Below are positions 50,068-59,851 of a stretch of 64,000 nucleotides of DNA, piece after piece. A program made the translations under genes and the position numbers. The stretch comes from Streptomyces sp. GESEQ-35 (GTDB taxonomy: Bacteria; Actinomycetota; Actinomycetes; Streptomycetales; Streptomycetaceae). Each line of letters starts with the position of its first letter. The first letter of the stretch is position 1. Location of the stretch: the NCBI RefSeq assembly GCF_017948485.1, contig NZ_JAFFSX010000005.1:186001-250000 (forward strand). Direction: 5' to 3'. Below the pieces are notes generated by a model, which was not told where the DNA came from, did no database searches, and saw only the letters and a list, made by a program, of their open reading frames with translations.

Positions 50068-50460
50068 ATGATCATGAACCGGACGCCATGCACTGCTGTC
50101 CGCAGCTGTTGCCGCCATCACCTTCCCTGCCGTCGCCACCGGAGCCACAGTCGCCACGGCTTCCCAGGAATCCACCCGGTCCCGGGCCTCCCGCGCCGCC
50201 GCGACCGATTGCAGGCCGATCTGGACGCGCTCTGCGAGCACGCGGGCGTCACCGGCGCCAGCGCGTACATACGGGCCCCGGCCGGCATCCGCACCGCGGT
50301 CAGCGCGGTCGCCGACACAAAGACCGAGGCGCCGATGCCGCACCGGCCCACGCTGCGCACGGCCAGCAACACCAAGACGTAATTCGCCACCGTCGTTCTC
50401 CAGCTCGTGGGCGAGGGGTGACTCTCCCTGGACGACACCATCGAGCGGTGCGACGGCCAG
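50068..50460 (+). pseudogene. Decayed serine hydrolase (beta-lactamase / D-Ala-D-Ala carboxypeptidase family)
   Basis: A signal peptide (LSAAVAAITFPAVATGATVA) is readable only in a frame shifted from the ATG, and a second shift is needed to reach LQADLDALCEHAGVTGASAY. The SxxK region TASNTK is present but TAA follows directly at KT, and TGA replaces a residue after QLVGEG; LSLDDTIER then ends the similarity. At least two frameshifts, two stops and loss of the C-terminal 250 residues make it non-functional. Confidence 0.8.
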
Positions 50461-50554
50461 GACGGCGAAGAACTTGGCCGCGCCTTGCGCGCAAGGCGCC
50501 AGAGTCCGCCGGGTCCGGCGCGCGTTTCGGCTTGCTGCGCAGGTGCGCGCCCAG

Positions 50555-50606
50555 AAGGGCGCCTGACGGGAATGCCCGGAATGCCCCCTGTTCAGGCGCC
50601 CTTTTG
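50555..50606. terminator. 12-bp hairpin between the dead hydrolase and the aldehyde dehydrogenase
   Basis: AAGGGCGCCTGA and TCAGGCGCCCTT pair perfectly across 25 nt and are followed by a short T run on the plus strand. It lies 7 nt past the aldehyde dehydrogenase stop (minus strand). Confidence 0.7.
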
Positions 50607-50612
50607 CTGTGT

Positions 50613-52136
50613 CTAGAAGAAGCCCAGCTTCTTCGGTGAGTACGACACCAGCAGATTCTTCGTCTGCTGGTAGTGCTCCAGCATCATCTTGTGATTCTCA
50701 CGGCCGATCCCGGACTGCTTGTATCCACCGAACGCCGCGTGTGCCGGGTAGGCGTGGTAGCAGTTCGTCCAGACGCGGCCCGCCTGGATCGCGCGGCCGG
50801 CCCGGTACGCGGTGTTGATGTCGCGGGTCCACACGCCGGCGCCGAGACCGTACAGCGTGTCGTTGGCGATCTTGATGGCGTCGTCGAAGTCGTCGAAGGA
50901 CGTCACCGAGACCACGGGTCCGAAGATCTCCTCCTGGAAGACCCGCATACGGTTGTCGCCCTCGAAGATCGTCGGTTGGACGTAGTAGCCGCCCTTCAAC
51001 TCACCGTCGTAATCGACGCGTTCGCCGCCGGTGAGGATCCGGGCCCCCTCCTGCCTGCCGATGTCGAGGTAGGAGAGGATCTTCTCCAGCTGGTCGTTGG
51101 AGGCCTGAGCACCGATCATCGTGTCGGTGTCGAGGGGATGGCCCGTCGTGATCTGCTCGGTGCGGGCGACGGCCGCCTTGAGGAACTCGGCGTAGTGACC
51201 GCGCTGGACGAGCGCCCGGGACGGACAGGTGCACACCTCGCCCTGGTTGAGCGCGAACATCGTGAAGCCCTCGAGCGCCTTGTCACGGAAGTCGTCGTTC
51301 TTCGCCCACACGTCGTCGAAGAAGATGTTGGGCGACTTGCCGCCGAGCTCCAGCGTGACGGGCTTGATGTTCTCCGAGGCGTACTGCATGATCAGCCGCC
51401 CTGTCGTCGTCTCGCCCGTGAACGCCACCTTCGCCACTCGCGAGCTCGACGCGAGCGGCTTGCCCGCTTCCGCGCCGAAACCGTTGACGATGTTCACCAC
51501 GCCCGGCGGCAGCAGGTCCGCGATCAGGCTCATCCAGTAGTGGATGGACGCCGGCGTCTGCTCGGCGGGCTTGATGACGACCGCGTTGCCCGCGGCGAGG
51601 GCGGGCGCGAGCTTCCAAGTCGCCATCAGGATCGGGAAGTTCCACGGGATGATCTGCGCGACCACGCCCAGCGGCTCATGGAAGTGGTACGCCACCGTGT
51701 CGTCGTCGAGCTCGCCGAGCGAGCCCTCCTGGGCACGGATCGCACCCGCGAAGTAGCGGAAGTGGTCGATGGCCAGCGGGATGTCGGCGGCGAGCGTCTC
51801 GCGGACCGGTTTGCCGTTCTCCCAGCTCTCGGCGACCGCCAGCGGCTCCAGATGCGCCTCCATACGGTCGGCGATCTTGAGCAGGATGTCCGACCGCTCG
51901 GTCACCGAGGTGCGGCCCCAGGCGGGGGCGGCCGCGTGCGCCGCGTCGAGCGCCCGCTCCACGTCCTCAGCGGTGCCTCGCGCGATCTCCGTGAACGGTT
52001 GCCCGTTCACCGGAGACGGATTCTCGAAGTACTGCCCGCGAGCCGGCGGCACCCACTCGCCGCCGATGAAGTGGTCGTAGCGCGCCTGGTAGGAGACGAT
52101 CGCGCCCTGTGTGCCGGGCGCCGCGTAACGGGTCAT
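50613..52136 (-). CDS. Aldehyde dehydrogenase, acetaldehyde type (AldB/ExaC-like)
   Basis: The 507-residue enzyme has [21 protein letters not shown], Glu in [13 protein letters not shown], and the double-Cys active-site block [14 protein letters not shown] typical of AcoD/AldB/ExaC enzymes. It oxidises acetaldehyde or related short aldehydes to acids with NAD(P). It follows a GAF-domain AcoR-like regulator by 56 nt on the same strand and is probably activated by it. In many genomes this gene carries a DUF779 gene next to it; here that gene is at 30160. Confidence 0.94.
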   Translation of the reverse strand: MTRYAAPGTQGAIVSYQARYDHFIGGEWVPPARGQYFENPSPVNGQPFTEIARGTAEDVERALDAAHAAAPAWGRTSVTERSDILLKIADRMEAHLEPLAVAESWENGKPVRETLAADIPLAIDHFRYFAGAIRAQEGSLGELDDDTVAYHFHEPLGVVAQIIPWNFPILMATWKLAPALAAGNAVVIKPAEQTPASIHYWMSLIADLLPPGVVNIVNGFGAEAGKPLASSSRVAKVAFTGETTTGRLIMQYASENIKPVTLELGGKSPNIFFDDVWAKNDDFRDKALEGFTMFALNQGEVCTCPSRALVQRGHYAEFLKAAVARTEQITTGHPLDTDTMIGAQASNDQLEKILSYLDIGRQEGARILTGGERVDYDGELKGGYYVQPTIFEGDNRMRVFQEEIFGPVVSVTSFDDFDDAIKIANDTLYGLGAGVWTRDINTAYRAGRAIQAGRVWTNCYHAYPAHAAFGGYKQSGIGRENHKMMLEHYQQTKNLLVSYSPKKLGFF

Positions 52137-52192
52137 GGTGCTCTGCCTCCCGGAGCTGCGCTGCCCGCCGTTGGGCAGCTCTCGGCGCGAGG

Positions 52193-53569
52193 CTAGGGAC
52201 GCGGAGGTTGCGAGTACGTTGCGGGGGCGGCCTCGCTCCGCACGTGGGAGGTCCGGCTATCGGCAGCCCCACGTGCCCAGTCGGCCGGCGCCGACAGCTC
52301 CGACTCCAGCGCGGCCAGCCGCGAGCGGACCGTGGCCATCGGACGTACGGCGGCCAGCGCGCGCCATACGTCGATGTCCTCCTCGCCCCACGGCGCGTGC
52401 GCCCAGTCGGCCAGCAGATCGGGGTCGCTGCGGGCGATCAGCGCCGTCCGGAGGCCGTCGGCCAGACGCCGCCTGAGCCGCGCCACCGCCGGTGCCTGTG
52501 AGGCGGGCAGCAGCGGGCCGGCGTACGCCGTCACCGCCGCCGTGACCGCACCGGCCTCCAGGCGCCGCTCGACAACGGCGACGTCGGACTCGACCTGCGA
52601 GGTCAGCCGGTACGGCCGCGAGGCCAGCAGCCCGGGACCGAGGAGTCTGCGCAGCCGGGCCAGTTCGGCGCGCAGGGTCACCGGTGTCACCGACTCGTCC
52701 TCGTACAGCGCGCACAGCAGTTCGTCGCCGGTCAGCCCCTCCGGGTGGCGGGCCAGCAGCACCAGGATCTCGCTGTGCCGGCGACTGAGCCTGATCGTGC
52801 GGCCACCCGCGACTAGCACTGCCTCATCCCGGCCCAGCGCGGTCAGTTCGGGCGTGCCGGCGGCCGGCTGCCCTGGAGTGAGCAGTGCCAGTTGGGACTC
52901 GGCGGCCCGAGCGACCGCCTGGACGAAGCCCAGGCTGTGCGGATGCGCGAGCCCGTCACCCCCGGTGATGTCCACGGCGCCCAGCACCCGCCCGGTCCGC
53001 GGATCGTGCACCGGAGCCGCCGCACAGGTCCACGGCTGCACCTGCCGGATGAAGTGCTCGGCGGCAAAGACCTGCACCGGACGGTCGACGGCGACAGCCG
53101 TGCCCGGCGCATTCGTCCCGACCGCGGTCTCCGCCCAGCGTGCGCCGGGCACGAAGTTCATCCGGTCCGCCCGCCTGCGGGTGGTCGGATGGCCCTCGAC
53201 CCACAGCAGACTGCCGCGCGCGTCGCACACCGCGAGCAGATGCTCACCGTCGGCCGCGAACGTGCCCATCAGCTCCCGGAACAGCGGCATCACCCGTGCC
53301 AGCGGATGCTCGGCACGATAGACACCGAGGTCACCGTCCGCGAGCTCCACTCTCGCGGTGCCGTCGGGACCGACCCCGGCCCGCGCGGAACGCCGCCACG
53401 AGTCGGCCACCACCGAACGCACCGGCCGCGGCACCGTGCCCGCCTCGGTGAACATCTCATGCGCACGACGCAGCATCCGCACGCGCTCGGCAGGGTCGGC
53501 CCCCGGCTCCAGGGCCACCCATGGATCCGTCAACTCGGCCTCCCCGGACGGCGATGCGGCTGAGGACAT
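52193..53569 (-). CDS. GAF-domain regulator, AcoR-like but with a winged-helix output domain
   Basis: The 458-residue protein has an N-terminal AcoR-type region ([21 protein letters not shown]) and a GAF domain (about 90-235, [48 protein letters not shown]). The sigma-54 AAA domain and Fis helix-turn-helix of AcoR are absent. Instead residues about 255-400 look like a response-regulator-type winged helix ([45 protein letters not shown]). ATG 53569 has GGAG 6 nt upstream. It probably activates the aldehyde dehydrogenase gene behind it in answer to an aldehyde or alcohol. Confidence 0.85.
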   Translation of the reverse strand: MSSAASPSGEAELTDPWVALEPGADPAERVRMLRRAHEMFTEAGTVPRPVRSVVADSWRRSARAGVGPDGTARVELADGDLGVYRAEHPLARVMPLFRELMGTFAADGEHLLAVCDARGSLLWVEGHPTTRRRADRMNFVPGARWAETAVGTNAPGTAVAVDRPVQVFAAEHFIRQVQPWTCAAAPVHDPRTGRVLGAVDITGGDGLAHPHSLGFVQAVARAAESQLALLTPGQPAAGTPELTALGRDEAVLVAGGRTIRLSRRHSEILVLLARHPEGLTGDELLCALYEDESVTPVTLRAELARLRRLLGPGLLASRPYRLTSQVESDVAVVERRLEAGAVTAAVTAYAGPLLPASQAPAVARLRRRLADGLRTALIARSDPDLLADWAHAPWGEEDIDVWRALAAVRPMATVRSRLAALESELSAPADWARGAADSRTSHVRSEAAPATYSQPPRP

Positions 53570-53639
53570 CGTCACTCCGGGTGCGCGCGTGGACAACCAC
53601 TTCGACCGGGGCCACCGGAATCAGGCATGTGCTGCGGGG

Positions 53640-54239
53640 TCAGACATGGTTCACCAGTCTCAGGTAGCGAGCCCAGTCCCAGTTGGGGCCGGGATCCGTG
53701 TGATCCGTGCCCGGCACCTCGTGATGCCCGATGATGTGCGCGCGGTCCTTCGATATGCCGTGTCTTGTGCAGATCGCCGCGGTGAGCGCGGCCGACTCCT
53801 CGTACATCGCGTCGGTGAAGCAGCCGGGCCGGTCCACCCAGCCCTCGTGCTCGATACCGATGCTGCGCGTGTTGTACTCCCAGTTCCCCGCGTGCCAGGC
53901 GACATCGGACTCCCGGACGGACTGCGCCACATGACCGTCGGCCGAGCGGACGACGTAGTGCGCGGACACCTGCTTCCTCGGGTTCTGGAAGATGGACAGG
54001 GTGGCGGCGTAGACCGTCTCCGTGACATGGATGATCACTCGATCCACGGGTCGGTCCGCAGGGCGTGGTGCGGCGGTGTAGTTGGCGGTCGTGGCCGGCT
54101 GCCACTCGGCCGACGGGTGGTCGACGGCCTGGATCCGCGCTCCGGCCCGCGCGTCGGGGAGCAGCGCGTACGGTACGGCGGCCAGGGCGGCGCCTTTCAG
54201 GAGCCGACGCCTCGTGGGGAGCGGTCTTGCCCGTTCCAT
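53640..54239 (-). CDS. Tat-exported N-acetylmuramoyl-L-alanine amidase
   Basis: The 199-residue protein has a Tat signal (TRRRLLKGAALAAVPYALL) and an Amidase_2 domain: zinc His in VIIHVTE, then VSAHYVVRSADGHVAQSV, AWHAGNWEYNTRSIGIEHEG, and HIIGHHEVPGTDHTDPGPNW with the second His and Asp. It cleaves the bond between muramic acid and the stem peptide of peptidoglycan. The ATG at 54239 has only a weak AAAGG site. Confidence 0.93.
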   Translation of the reverse strand: MERARPLPTRRRLLKGAALAAVPYALLPDARAGARIQAVDHPSAEWQPATTANYTAAPRPADRPVDRVIIHVTETVYAATLSIFQNPRKQVSAHYVVRSADGHVAQSVRESDVAWHAGNWEYNTRSIGIEHEGWVDRPGCFTDAMYEESAALTAAICTRHGISKDRAHIIGHHEVPGTDHTDPGPNWDWARYLRLVNHV

Positions 54240-54320
54240 AGGGGGCGGTGCCTTTCGGTGGTCAGGGCGGACGATCACACGGGCCGTCTCGCCGTACGCG
54301 ACATGGAAGGTCGGTCTTGC

Positions 54321-55334
54321 TCAGCGCCGTAGGGTTGCCGCCGTCTCCCGCAGTTGGGCATGCACGCCGCGATGCGTTTCCCGGGCGGGCAGCCACTGTT
54401 TGCGGAGCTTGGCCACGCACGTGTAGTTGGTGTCGCACACGTTGGCCAGCGGCGACTCGACGGACTGGGTGGCGAACTGGTAGGCGTCCAGCTCACTGAA
54501 CCCGTAGTCGCGCACCAGCCACTGCACCAGGTCGAGCTGGGATATCCGGAACGCGTCCTCCAGCGGTCGTGCCGAGCCCGTCGAGATGATGTGGGTGTCC
54601 GACTCGATGCGCGGCCACGGAGTGGCGAGGCCCTTGAGCAGTTCGACGATCACGATCGTGTTCATCGCGCACTCGACGGCGACGCCACAGGTCTCGCCCT
54701 CGCCCTGCCGGGCGTGACCGTCACCGAGGCTGAGCAGAGCCCCCTCGACGTTCACCCCGAGATAGCAGGTGACGCCGGCCCGCATCTCGGGCGTGTCCAT
54801 GTTCCCGCCGTGCGCGTCCGGCACGAGGGCCGAGCGCACTTCGAGATTGGCGGGAGCCACGCCCACGGTGCCGTGCATCGGGTCGAGGGGCAGCTCGGCC
54901 TCGATGTCGCTGTCGTGCGCCCGGAACAGTGCCGTGCGGCGGGTCCGGTCGAGCTGCCAGATCCAGACCGTCTCCGGAAGCGGCGGCTGCAAAGTGGCCG
55001 TGGTGTGCGTCGAGGTGAGCGCGCCGAACAGCGGGACCGTCGTCGACGCGGCCCAGTCCCGGGCCGGTTCGATCGACACGAAGTGCACGGCGACGGTGTC
55101 ACCCGGTTCCGCGCCCTCGATGTGGAAGGGGCCGGTCTGCGGGTTGAGGAACGGGAACTCGCACACCTCCGACACCAGGTCCTTCTCGGAGCGCACCCGT
55201 CCGTCGAAGCAGTCCTCCGTGTAGAGGTCGAGGACGGTGCCTGGCGCGATACGGGCCACGGGCGGCGCGCCGCCGAACGTCCAGGCGTACTCGCCCGGTT
55301 CGGGGCGCACGGTCAGAATCCGGGGGTCGCTCAT
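54321..55334 (-). CDS. Acetamidase/formamidase family protein
   Basis: The 337-residue protein has the FmdA pattern: GTVLDLYTEDCFDG, NPQTGPFHIEGAEPGDTVAV, MHGTVGVAP, HGGNMDTPEM, LSLGDGHARQGEGETCGVA and CDTNYTCVAKL. It hydrolyses short amides to acid and ammonia. It overlaps the upstream APC permease by 4 nt (ATGA), so the pair forms an amide or amino-compound uptake and hydrolysis operon. Confidence 0.93.
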   Translation of the reverse strand: MSDPRILTVRPEPGEYAWTFGGAPPVARIAPGTVLDLYTEDCFDGRVRSEKDLVSEVCEFPFLNPQTGPFHIEGAEPGDTVAVHFVSIEPARDWAASTTVPLFGALTSTHTTATLQPPLPETVWIWQLDRTRRTALFRAHDSDIEAELPLDPMHGTVGVAPANLEVRSALVPDAHGGNMDTPEMRAGVTCYLGVNVEGALLSLGDGHARQGEGETCGVAVECAMNTIVIVELLKGLATPWPRIESDTHIISTGSARPLEDAFRISQLDLVQWLVRDYGFSELDAYQFATQSVESPLANVCDTNYTCVAKLRKQWLPARETHRGVHAQLRETAATLRR

Positions 55335-56833
55335 CGCTGCACAGCTCCGTTCTGCGGAAGGTCGGTGGGGGAGGGTTCGTCGAGGTGGACACGCGCGGTC
55401 TCGGCTATTCGCTCGGGATGGCGCCGCAGCAGCACGACCAGTACGACGGCTCCCGCCGCCATCCAGACCCCGACGACCGGACCCGCGTACGACACCGGTG
55501 CGGTCAGCTCGGAGACGAAGTCGAAGACGGGCAGCCCGGCCGCGGTCAGCAGTGCGGGGACGAACGCGACGATGCCTAGGAGCGGCAGGAGCAGATGCCG
55601 TACCGGCTTCAGCGACTCGCGCCTGCGGCGCAGGAAGTAGCCGGCGCAGGCGAGATTCACCACGATGTAGACGCCGATCACCACGGTCACGATCACCGTA
55701 GCCAATAGGAGGAACGCCGTCACGGGGTCATAGCCGAACCCCAGGCCCAGCACCGCGCCGACCGCCACGACCGTCTGTACGGCGATACCGGCGACGGGGG
55801 AGCGGTACTTGGGGTGCAGTGCGGCGAGGAAACGGGGCAGGACACGGATGCGGGCCAGGGCATAGGCCGTCCGGGTCGAGACGTTCGCGCAGGCGTTGGC
55901 GTTGGCGATCGCCGAGTTGATCACGGCCAGGAACACCAGCACCCAGAACAACCCGAACGACGCCCGGGCCACGCCTTCCCAGGACGCCGCGCCGGAGGCC
56001 CCGAACTCCCCGAAGCGGTCCGGCCCGAAGTACACCGTCATGGCGTAGGTGGTGACCACGTAGAACACGCCGATCGCCAATGCCGCGCCGAGCACCGCGC
56101 GGTGCATCGTCGTGCGCGGGTTGCGCGTCTCCTCGGCCAGCGGTGCCGCGGCCTCGAATCCGGCGAAGGCCAGCACCGTGTAGACCGAACCGGCGAACAC
56201 CCCAGTGATGCCCTCATAGCCGTCGGCCGTGTGCGACGTACCGAACACGGACCAGGTGTTGTCACCGCCCGCCTTGCCGATCAGCCAGACGGCGAAGACC
56301 AGGAAGACGAGTACTTCGAAGACGCCCAGGACCGTGCCGAAGCGGGCCGAGGCGCGCACCCCGAACCAGCCCGCGGCCGCGATGATCGCCGCACCCAGGA
56401 GCGACCACGGCCACCACAGATCCGCTGGATAGGACGACCACTCCTGGTGCAGCGTGCCCGCCGTCGTGAAGCCCAGTTGCAGCAGGAGCAGCGGCGGGAC
56501 CAGGGCCTCGACGAACACATAGCCCCAGCCGACGAGGAAGCCGACGGTCGGGTGCAGACCCTGCGCCGCGTAGGTGGACACCGAGCCCGCGGCCGGTAAC
56601 TCCCGGGCCAGCTCGGCCACGCTGGACGCGGTGAACAGACAGGCGACCAACGCGATCAGCACGGACAAGGGCAGACTTCCGCCCGCGAAGCCCGCGCCCG
56701 ACGGAATGGACGCGGCGACCGCCGCGGCCGGCGCCATCGCTGTGACGCTCTGGAAGAGGACCTCGCGCAAGCCGATCGCGTCGCGCCGCAGCCCAACCCC
56801 TGCCTTCCCGGATGGTGCCGTCTCCCCCGACAT
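55331..56833 (-). CDS. APC-superfamily amino acid/amide permease with a TTA codon
   Basis: The 500-residue protein has about twelve membrane spans, with GLREVLFQSVTAMAPAAAVA, the SVAELARELPAAGSVSTYAAQGL block, and FAGFEAAAPLAEETRNPRT typical of APC permeases. ATG 56833 has GAGGG 8 nt upstream. Codon 79 (Leu in RELPAAG) is TTA, rare in Streptomyces and dependent on bldA tRNA. It is translationally coupled to the formamidase gene, so amide use may be tied to development. The substrate is inferred only from the partner enzyme. Confidence 0.92.
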   Translation of the reverse strand: MSGETAPSGKAGVGLRRDAIGLREVLFQSVTAMAPAAAVAASIPSGAGFAGGSLPLSVLIALVACLFTASSVAELARELPAAGSVSTYAAQGLHPTVGFLVGWGYVFVEALVPPLLLLQLGFTTAGTLHQEWSSYPADLWWPWSLLGAAIIAAAGWFGVRASARFGTVLGVFEVLVFLVFAVWLIGKAGGDNTWSVFGTSHTADGYEGITGVFAGSVYTVLAFAGFEAAAPLAEETRNPRTTMHRAVLGAALAIGVFYVVTTYAMTVYFGPDRFGEFGASGAASWEGVARASFGLFWVLVFLAVINSAIANANACANVSTRTAYALARIRVLPRFLAALHPKYRSPVAGIAVQTVVAVGAVLGLGFGYDPVTAFLLLATVIVTVVIGVYIVVNLACAGYFLRRRRESLKPVRHLLLPLLGIVAFVPALLTAAGLPVFDFVSELTAPVSYAGPVVGVWMAAGAVVLVVLLRRHPERIAETARVHLDEPSPTDLPQNGAVQR

Positions 56834-57010
56834 GTGAATTCCCTCTCGCTCACCTCGCCGCGCCCACCGCCGCCATGACACGACAGCTGCGCCTCGCGTG
56901 GATCACGGTACGGCGCATGCGGGTTGGGCAGAAGTGCGCGCCGCGTATCCGTGGACGGGTGCGGGATTGTGGAAAACTCGCTCACTCGAACGGGTGAAGT
57001 CCTTTGGTGA

Positions 57011-58219
57011 TCAGGCCCGTTCGGCCACAGTCGCCGGGTCGTCGAGCACCGTCCGGACGACCGAGTGGGCGGCACCGAGCAACGGCCCGTGCGGGCCCAG
57101 CCGCGACACGGCCACCGGACAGGCCGGCCCCGCCGTCCGCCGCGCCAACTCGGCCTCCAGCGACGGCAGCAGCCACGGCGCGAGCCCGGCCAGCGCACCG
57201 CCCAGCACCACGCCCTCGGGGTCCAGCAGATTGACGGCCCCGGTCAGCGCGATACCGAGCGCCTCTCCCGCGTCGTACAGAGCACGTCGTACGTCCGTGT
57301 CGCCGTCCGCCGCGCGCCCCGCGAGGAGCCCGACGCGGTCCTCGCCCGGTTCCAGACCGGCGGCACGCAGCACCGCCTCCTCACCGGCGTACTGCTCCAG
57401 GCACCCGCGGCCCCCGCAGGGACACGCCGGTCCGTCCGGACGGACCGGCACATGCCCCAGTTCGCCCGCGAAACCCCGCGTACCTCGCAGCAGTTGCCCG
57501 TCCACCACGACCGCCGCGCCGATGCCGATCTCGGCGGACACATGCAGGAAGTCCCGCGGAGTGCCGTCGCCGAGCCGGAGTTCGGCGAGCGCGCCGAAGT
57601 TCGCTTCGTTGTCCACGGTCAGCGGGAGGTCCGCGGGCAGCAGGGCGCCGAGGTCCGTGTCGTGCCAGTCGAGGTTCGGGGCGCGTACGACCGTTCGCGC
57701 GTCGCGCGCCACCAGGCCCGGCACGGCCACGGCGAGCCCGGCCGGCCACAAGCCCTCGCGCCCTGTCTCCGCGACCATCCGGCGCACCAGCTCGGTGAGT
57801 TCCTCGATCACCGGTTCGGGCGAGCGCCCACGGTTCGTGCCGTACCGAACGGCCCGCGCCCGGACCTCTCCGCGCAGATCGACGGCGCACACCGCTAGGT
57901 GATCGACCCCGATCTCCGCACCGATCCCGGCCGGGCCGCGTCCGCTGACGGCGAGCGCCGAGCCGGGCCGTCCCACCCGGCCCGGACGCTCGGGGCCCAG
58001 CTCATCGAGCAGCCCCGAGCGGATCAGCTCGTCGACGAGGGTCGACACCGCGGCACGGGTCAGCCCGATGCGTGAGGCGACCGCGGCACGGGAGAGGGGC
58101 CCCTCGGCGCTGACGGTGTGCATCACCCGGGCAAGGTTGCGGCGGCGCATGCCCTGTTGTGTGTTGGGCAGCGCGCGCCCGGTACCTGCCGGGTGGGCCT
58201 CGTGCAGCGGTGCGGTCAT
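57011..58219 (-). CDS. ROK-family transcriptional regulator (XylR type)
   Basis: The 402-residue protein has an N-terminal winged helix (MRRRNLARVMHTVSAEGPLS, RAAVASRIGLTRAAVSTLVD) and a ROK sugar-kinase-like domain with the zinc motif CPCGGRGCLEQYAG and glucokinase-like ELGHVPV. Its position after xylB suggests it represses the xylose genes and senses xylose. The start ATG 58219 is overlapped by a 27-codon reading frame created by an 80-bp tandem duplication at the xylB/ROK junction. Confidence 0.92.
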   Translation of the reverse strand: MTAPLHEAHPAGTGRALPNTQQGMRRRNLARVMHTVSAEGPLSRAAVASRIGLTRAAVSTLVDELIRSGLLDELGPERPGRVGRPGSALAVSGRGPAGIGAEIGVDHLAVCAVDLRGEVRARAVRYGTNRGRSPEPVIEELTELVRRMVAETGREGLWPAGLAVAVPGLVARDARTVVRAPNLDWHDTDLGALLPADLPLTVDNEANFGALAELRLGDGTPRDFLHVSAEIGIGAAVVVDGQLLRGTRGFAGELGHVPVRPDGPACPCGGRGCLEQYAGEEAVLRAAGLEPGEDRVGLLAGRAADGDTDVRRALYDAGEALGIALTGAVNLLDPEGVVLGGALAGLAPWLLPSLEAELARRTAGPACPVAVSRLGPHGPLLGAAHSVVRTVLDDPATVAERA

Positions 58220-58340
58220 GCCTCGGTCGTCCTCAATGGTTTCCCCCGCTCCGTTCCAGCAGCACCTGCCGGGTGGGCGTCGTGCAGCGGTGCGGTCACG
58301 CCCCCGTCGTCCTCAGTGGTTCTCAGCGCTCCGCTCCAGC
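58181..58340. repeat. Imperfect 80-bp tandem duplication over the xylB-ROK junction
   Basis: 58181-58260 and 58261-58340 align without gaps with roughly 15% differences (for example CGTGCAGCGGTGCGGTCA at 58201 and 58281). Each copy holds a ROK start region and a xylB-end-like sequence. In the copy next to xylB the ATG has become GTG. Confidence 0.9.
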
Positions 58341-59758
58341 AGCGGGGCCGCGTCGGAGAGTACCCCGGAGATCCTGGCCAGGGTCGTCTCGTCCCGCTCC
58401 ACCGCGTCCAGCACCGGGCCCTCGGCGGTGCGCCAGCGCCGGGCCACCGCGGCCGGATCCTCGCCGGTCAGCAGCCCGGCCGCCTGCGCGGCGGCGCCGA
58501 GCGCGACCAGCTCCTTGGCCTCGGGCACCTGGACGGGACGCCCCGACAGCCGCCGTACGGTCTGCTGCCAGGCCGTGCCCCGGGCGCCGCCGCCGATCAG
58601 CAGCAGCGGGGCCGAACGGTCCGCGTCCTCGTCGAGGACCAGGTCCAGTGCGCCCAGCAGCGCGTGGACGGCGCCGTCATAGGCGGCCTGGAGGAGCTGG
58701 CCCGCGGTGGTGTCGTGGCGCAGGCCGTGCAGCAGCCCCGAGGCGTGGGGGAGTGCGGGGGTGCGTTCGCCGTCCAGGTAGGGCAGCAGCGTGATGTCGG
58801 CGGTGGGTTCCACGGCCTCGCGGTCGAGGCCCAGCAGGGACGCGATGCGGTCGACGGCGAGCGTGCAGTTCAGGGTGCAGGCCAGGGGCAGCCAGTCGCC
58901 GTGGGCGTCGGCGAATCCCGCCACGGTTCCGGTGGGGTCGGCGGGGCGCCGCTTCGACACCGCGTACACCGTGCCCGACGTGCCCAGGCTGAGCACCGGG
59001 GTGCCGGGGCGCAGCCCGAGGCCCAGCGCGGCGGCGGCGTTGTCACCGGTGCCCGGAGCGACCAGCGTGCCCTTGGAGAAGGGCAGGTCGTGGCTGTCGC
59101 GCACGGTGCCTGCGACTTCGCCGGGCCGCACCACTCGGGGCAGCAGCGCGGGGTCGAGCCCGACGTGCGCCAGGATCTCCGCGTCGTACGCCTCGGATCC
59201 GGACGCCCACCAGCCCGTTCCCGACGCGTCACCCCGATCGGTCGTGCCCTGCCCGGTGAGGCGCTCGGTGAGGTAGTCGTGGGGGAGGCGTACGGCCTTG
59301 GTGGCGCGGACCGCGTCCGGCTCGTGCTCGGCCAGCCAGGCCCACTTCGTGACAGTGAAGGACGGGGCGGGCACCAGCCCGGTGCGCTCGGCCCAGAACT
59401 TCGCGCCCCCCAGCTCCTCGGTCAGTCGACGCGCCTGCGGCGCCGAGCGCACGTCGTTCCACAACAGGGCCGGACGCACCGGGTCGCCCTGGGCGTCCAA
59501 CGTGACGAGGCCGTGCTGCTGCCCGCCGATCGACACCGCCGCGGCCTCGCGCGCCGCGTCACCGCACTGGCTCAGGGCCTCGCACAGGGCGCCCCACCAC
59601 TGGCGCGGATCACTCTCCCGGCCCGCCCCGGAGGACACGGTGTGCGGCGCCTGGCCGCTCGCGACGACCTCACCGGTGGACGCGTCGACGACCAGCGCCT
59701 TGGTGGACTGGGTGGACGTGTCCACGCCGACGACGAGCGGACCCTCGGCTGCTGACAT
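58313..59758 (-). CDS. xylB: Xylulokinase
   Basis: The 481-residue FGGY kinase phosphorylates D-xylulose to xylulose 5-phosphate. It has VGVDTSTQSTKALVVDA, VSIGGQQHGLVTLD (the xylulose-contacting block), WNDVRS, DASGTGWW, GTGDNAAAALG and LLLIGGGARGTAW. It is divergent from xylA across a 163-nt control region, with the ROK regulator behind. Its last codons lie in an 80-bp tandem duplication. Confidence 0.96.
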   Translation of the reverse strand: MSAAEGPLVVGVDTSTQSTKALVVDASTGEVVASGQAPHTVSSGAGRESDPRQWWGALCEALSQCGDAAREAAAVSIGGQQHGLVTLDAQGDPVRPALLWNDVRSAPQARRLTEELGGAKFWAERTGLVPAPSFTVTKWAWLAEHEPDAVRATKAVRLPHDYLTERLTGQGTTDRGDASGTGWWASGSEAYDAEILAHVGLDPALLPRVVRPGEVAGTVRDSHDLPFSKGTLVAPGTGDNAAAALGLGLRPGTPVLSLGTSGTVYAVSKRRPADPTGTVAGFADAHGDWLPLACTLNCTLAVDRIASLLGLDREAVEPTADITLLPYLDGERTPALPHASGLLHGLRHDTTAGQLLQAAYDGAVHALLGALDLVLDEDADRSAPLLLIGGGARGTAWQQTVRRLSGRPVQVPEAKELVALGAAAQAAGLLTGEDPAAVARRWRTAEGPVLDAVERDETTLARISGVLSDAAPLLERSAENH

Positions 59759-59777
59759 CAGGCTCTCCCTTTTCTGC

Positions 59778-59810
59778 GGCTCATGCCCGGCTCATGTCTG
59801 GCTCATGTCT
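59778..59810. repeat. Three tandem 11-bp repeats in the xylB-xylA control region
   Basis: GGCTCATGCCC, GGCTCATGTCT, GGCTCATGTCT sit end to end, one per helical turn, 20 nt upstream of the xylB ATG. They could be regulator contacts or result from slippage. Confidence 0.8.
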
Positions 59811-59851
59811 GACGAAAGACACCTGTGTCTCTTCCCAGAGATGCCTCCGCA

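Noticed and set aside
59778..59810. 11-bp tandem repeats considered as a replication iteron
   Set aside because: They lie in a divergent xylose promoter region with no replication initiator.
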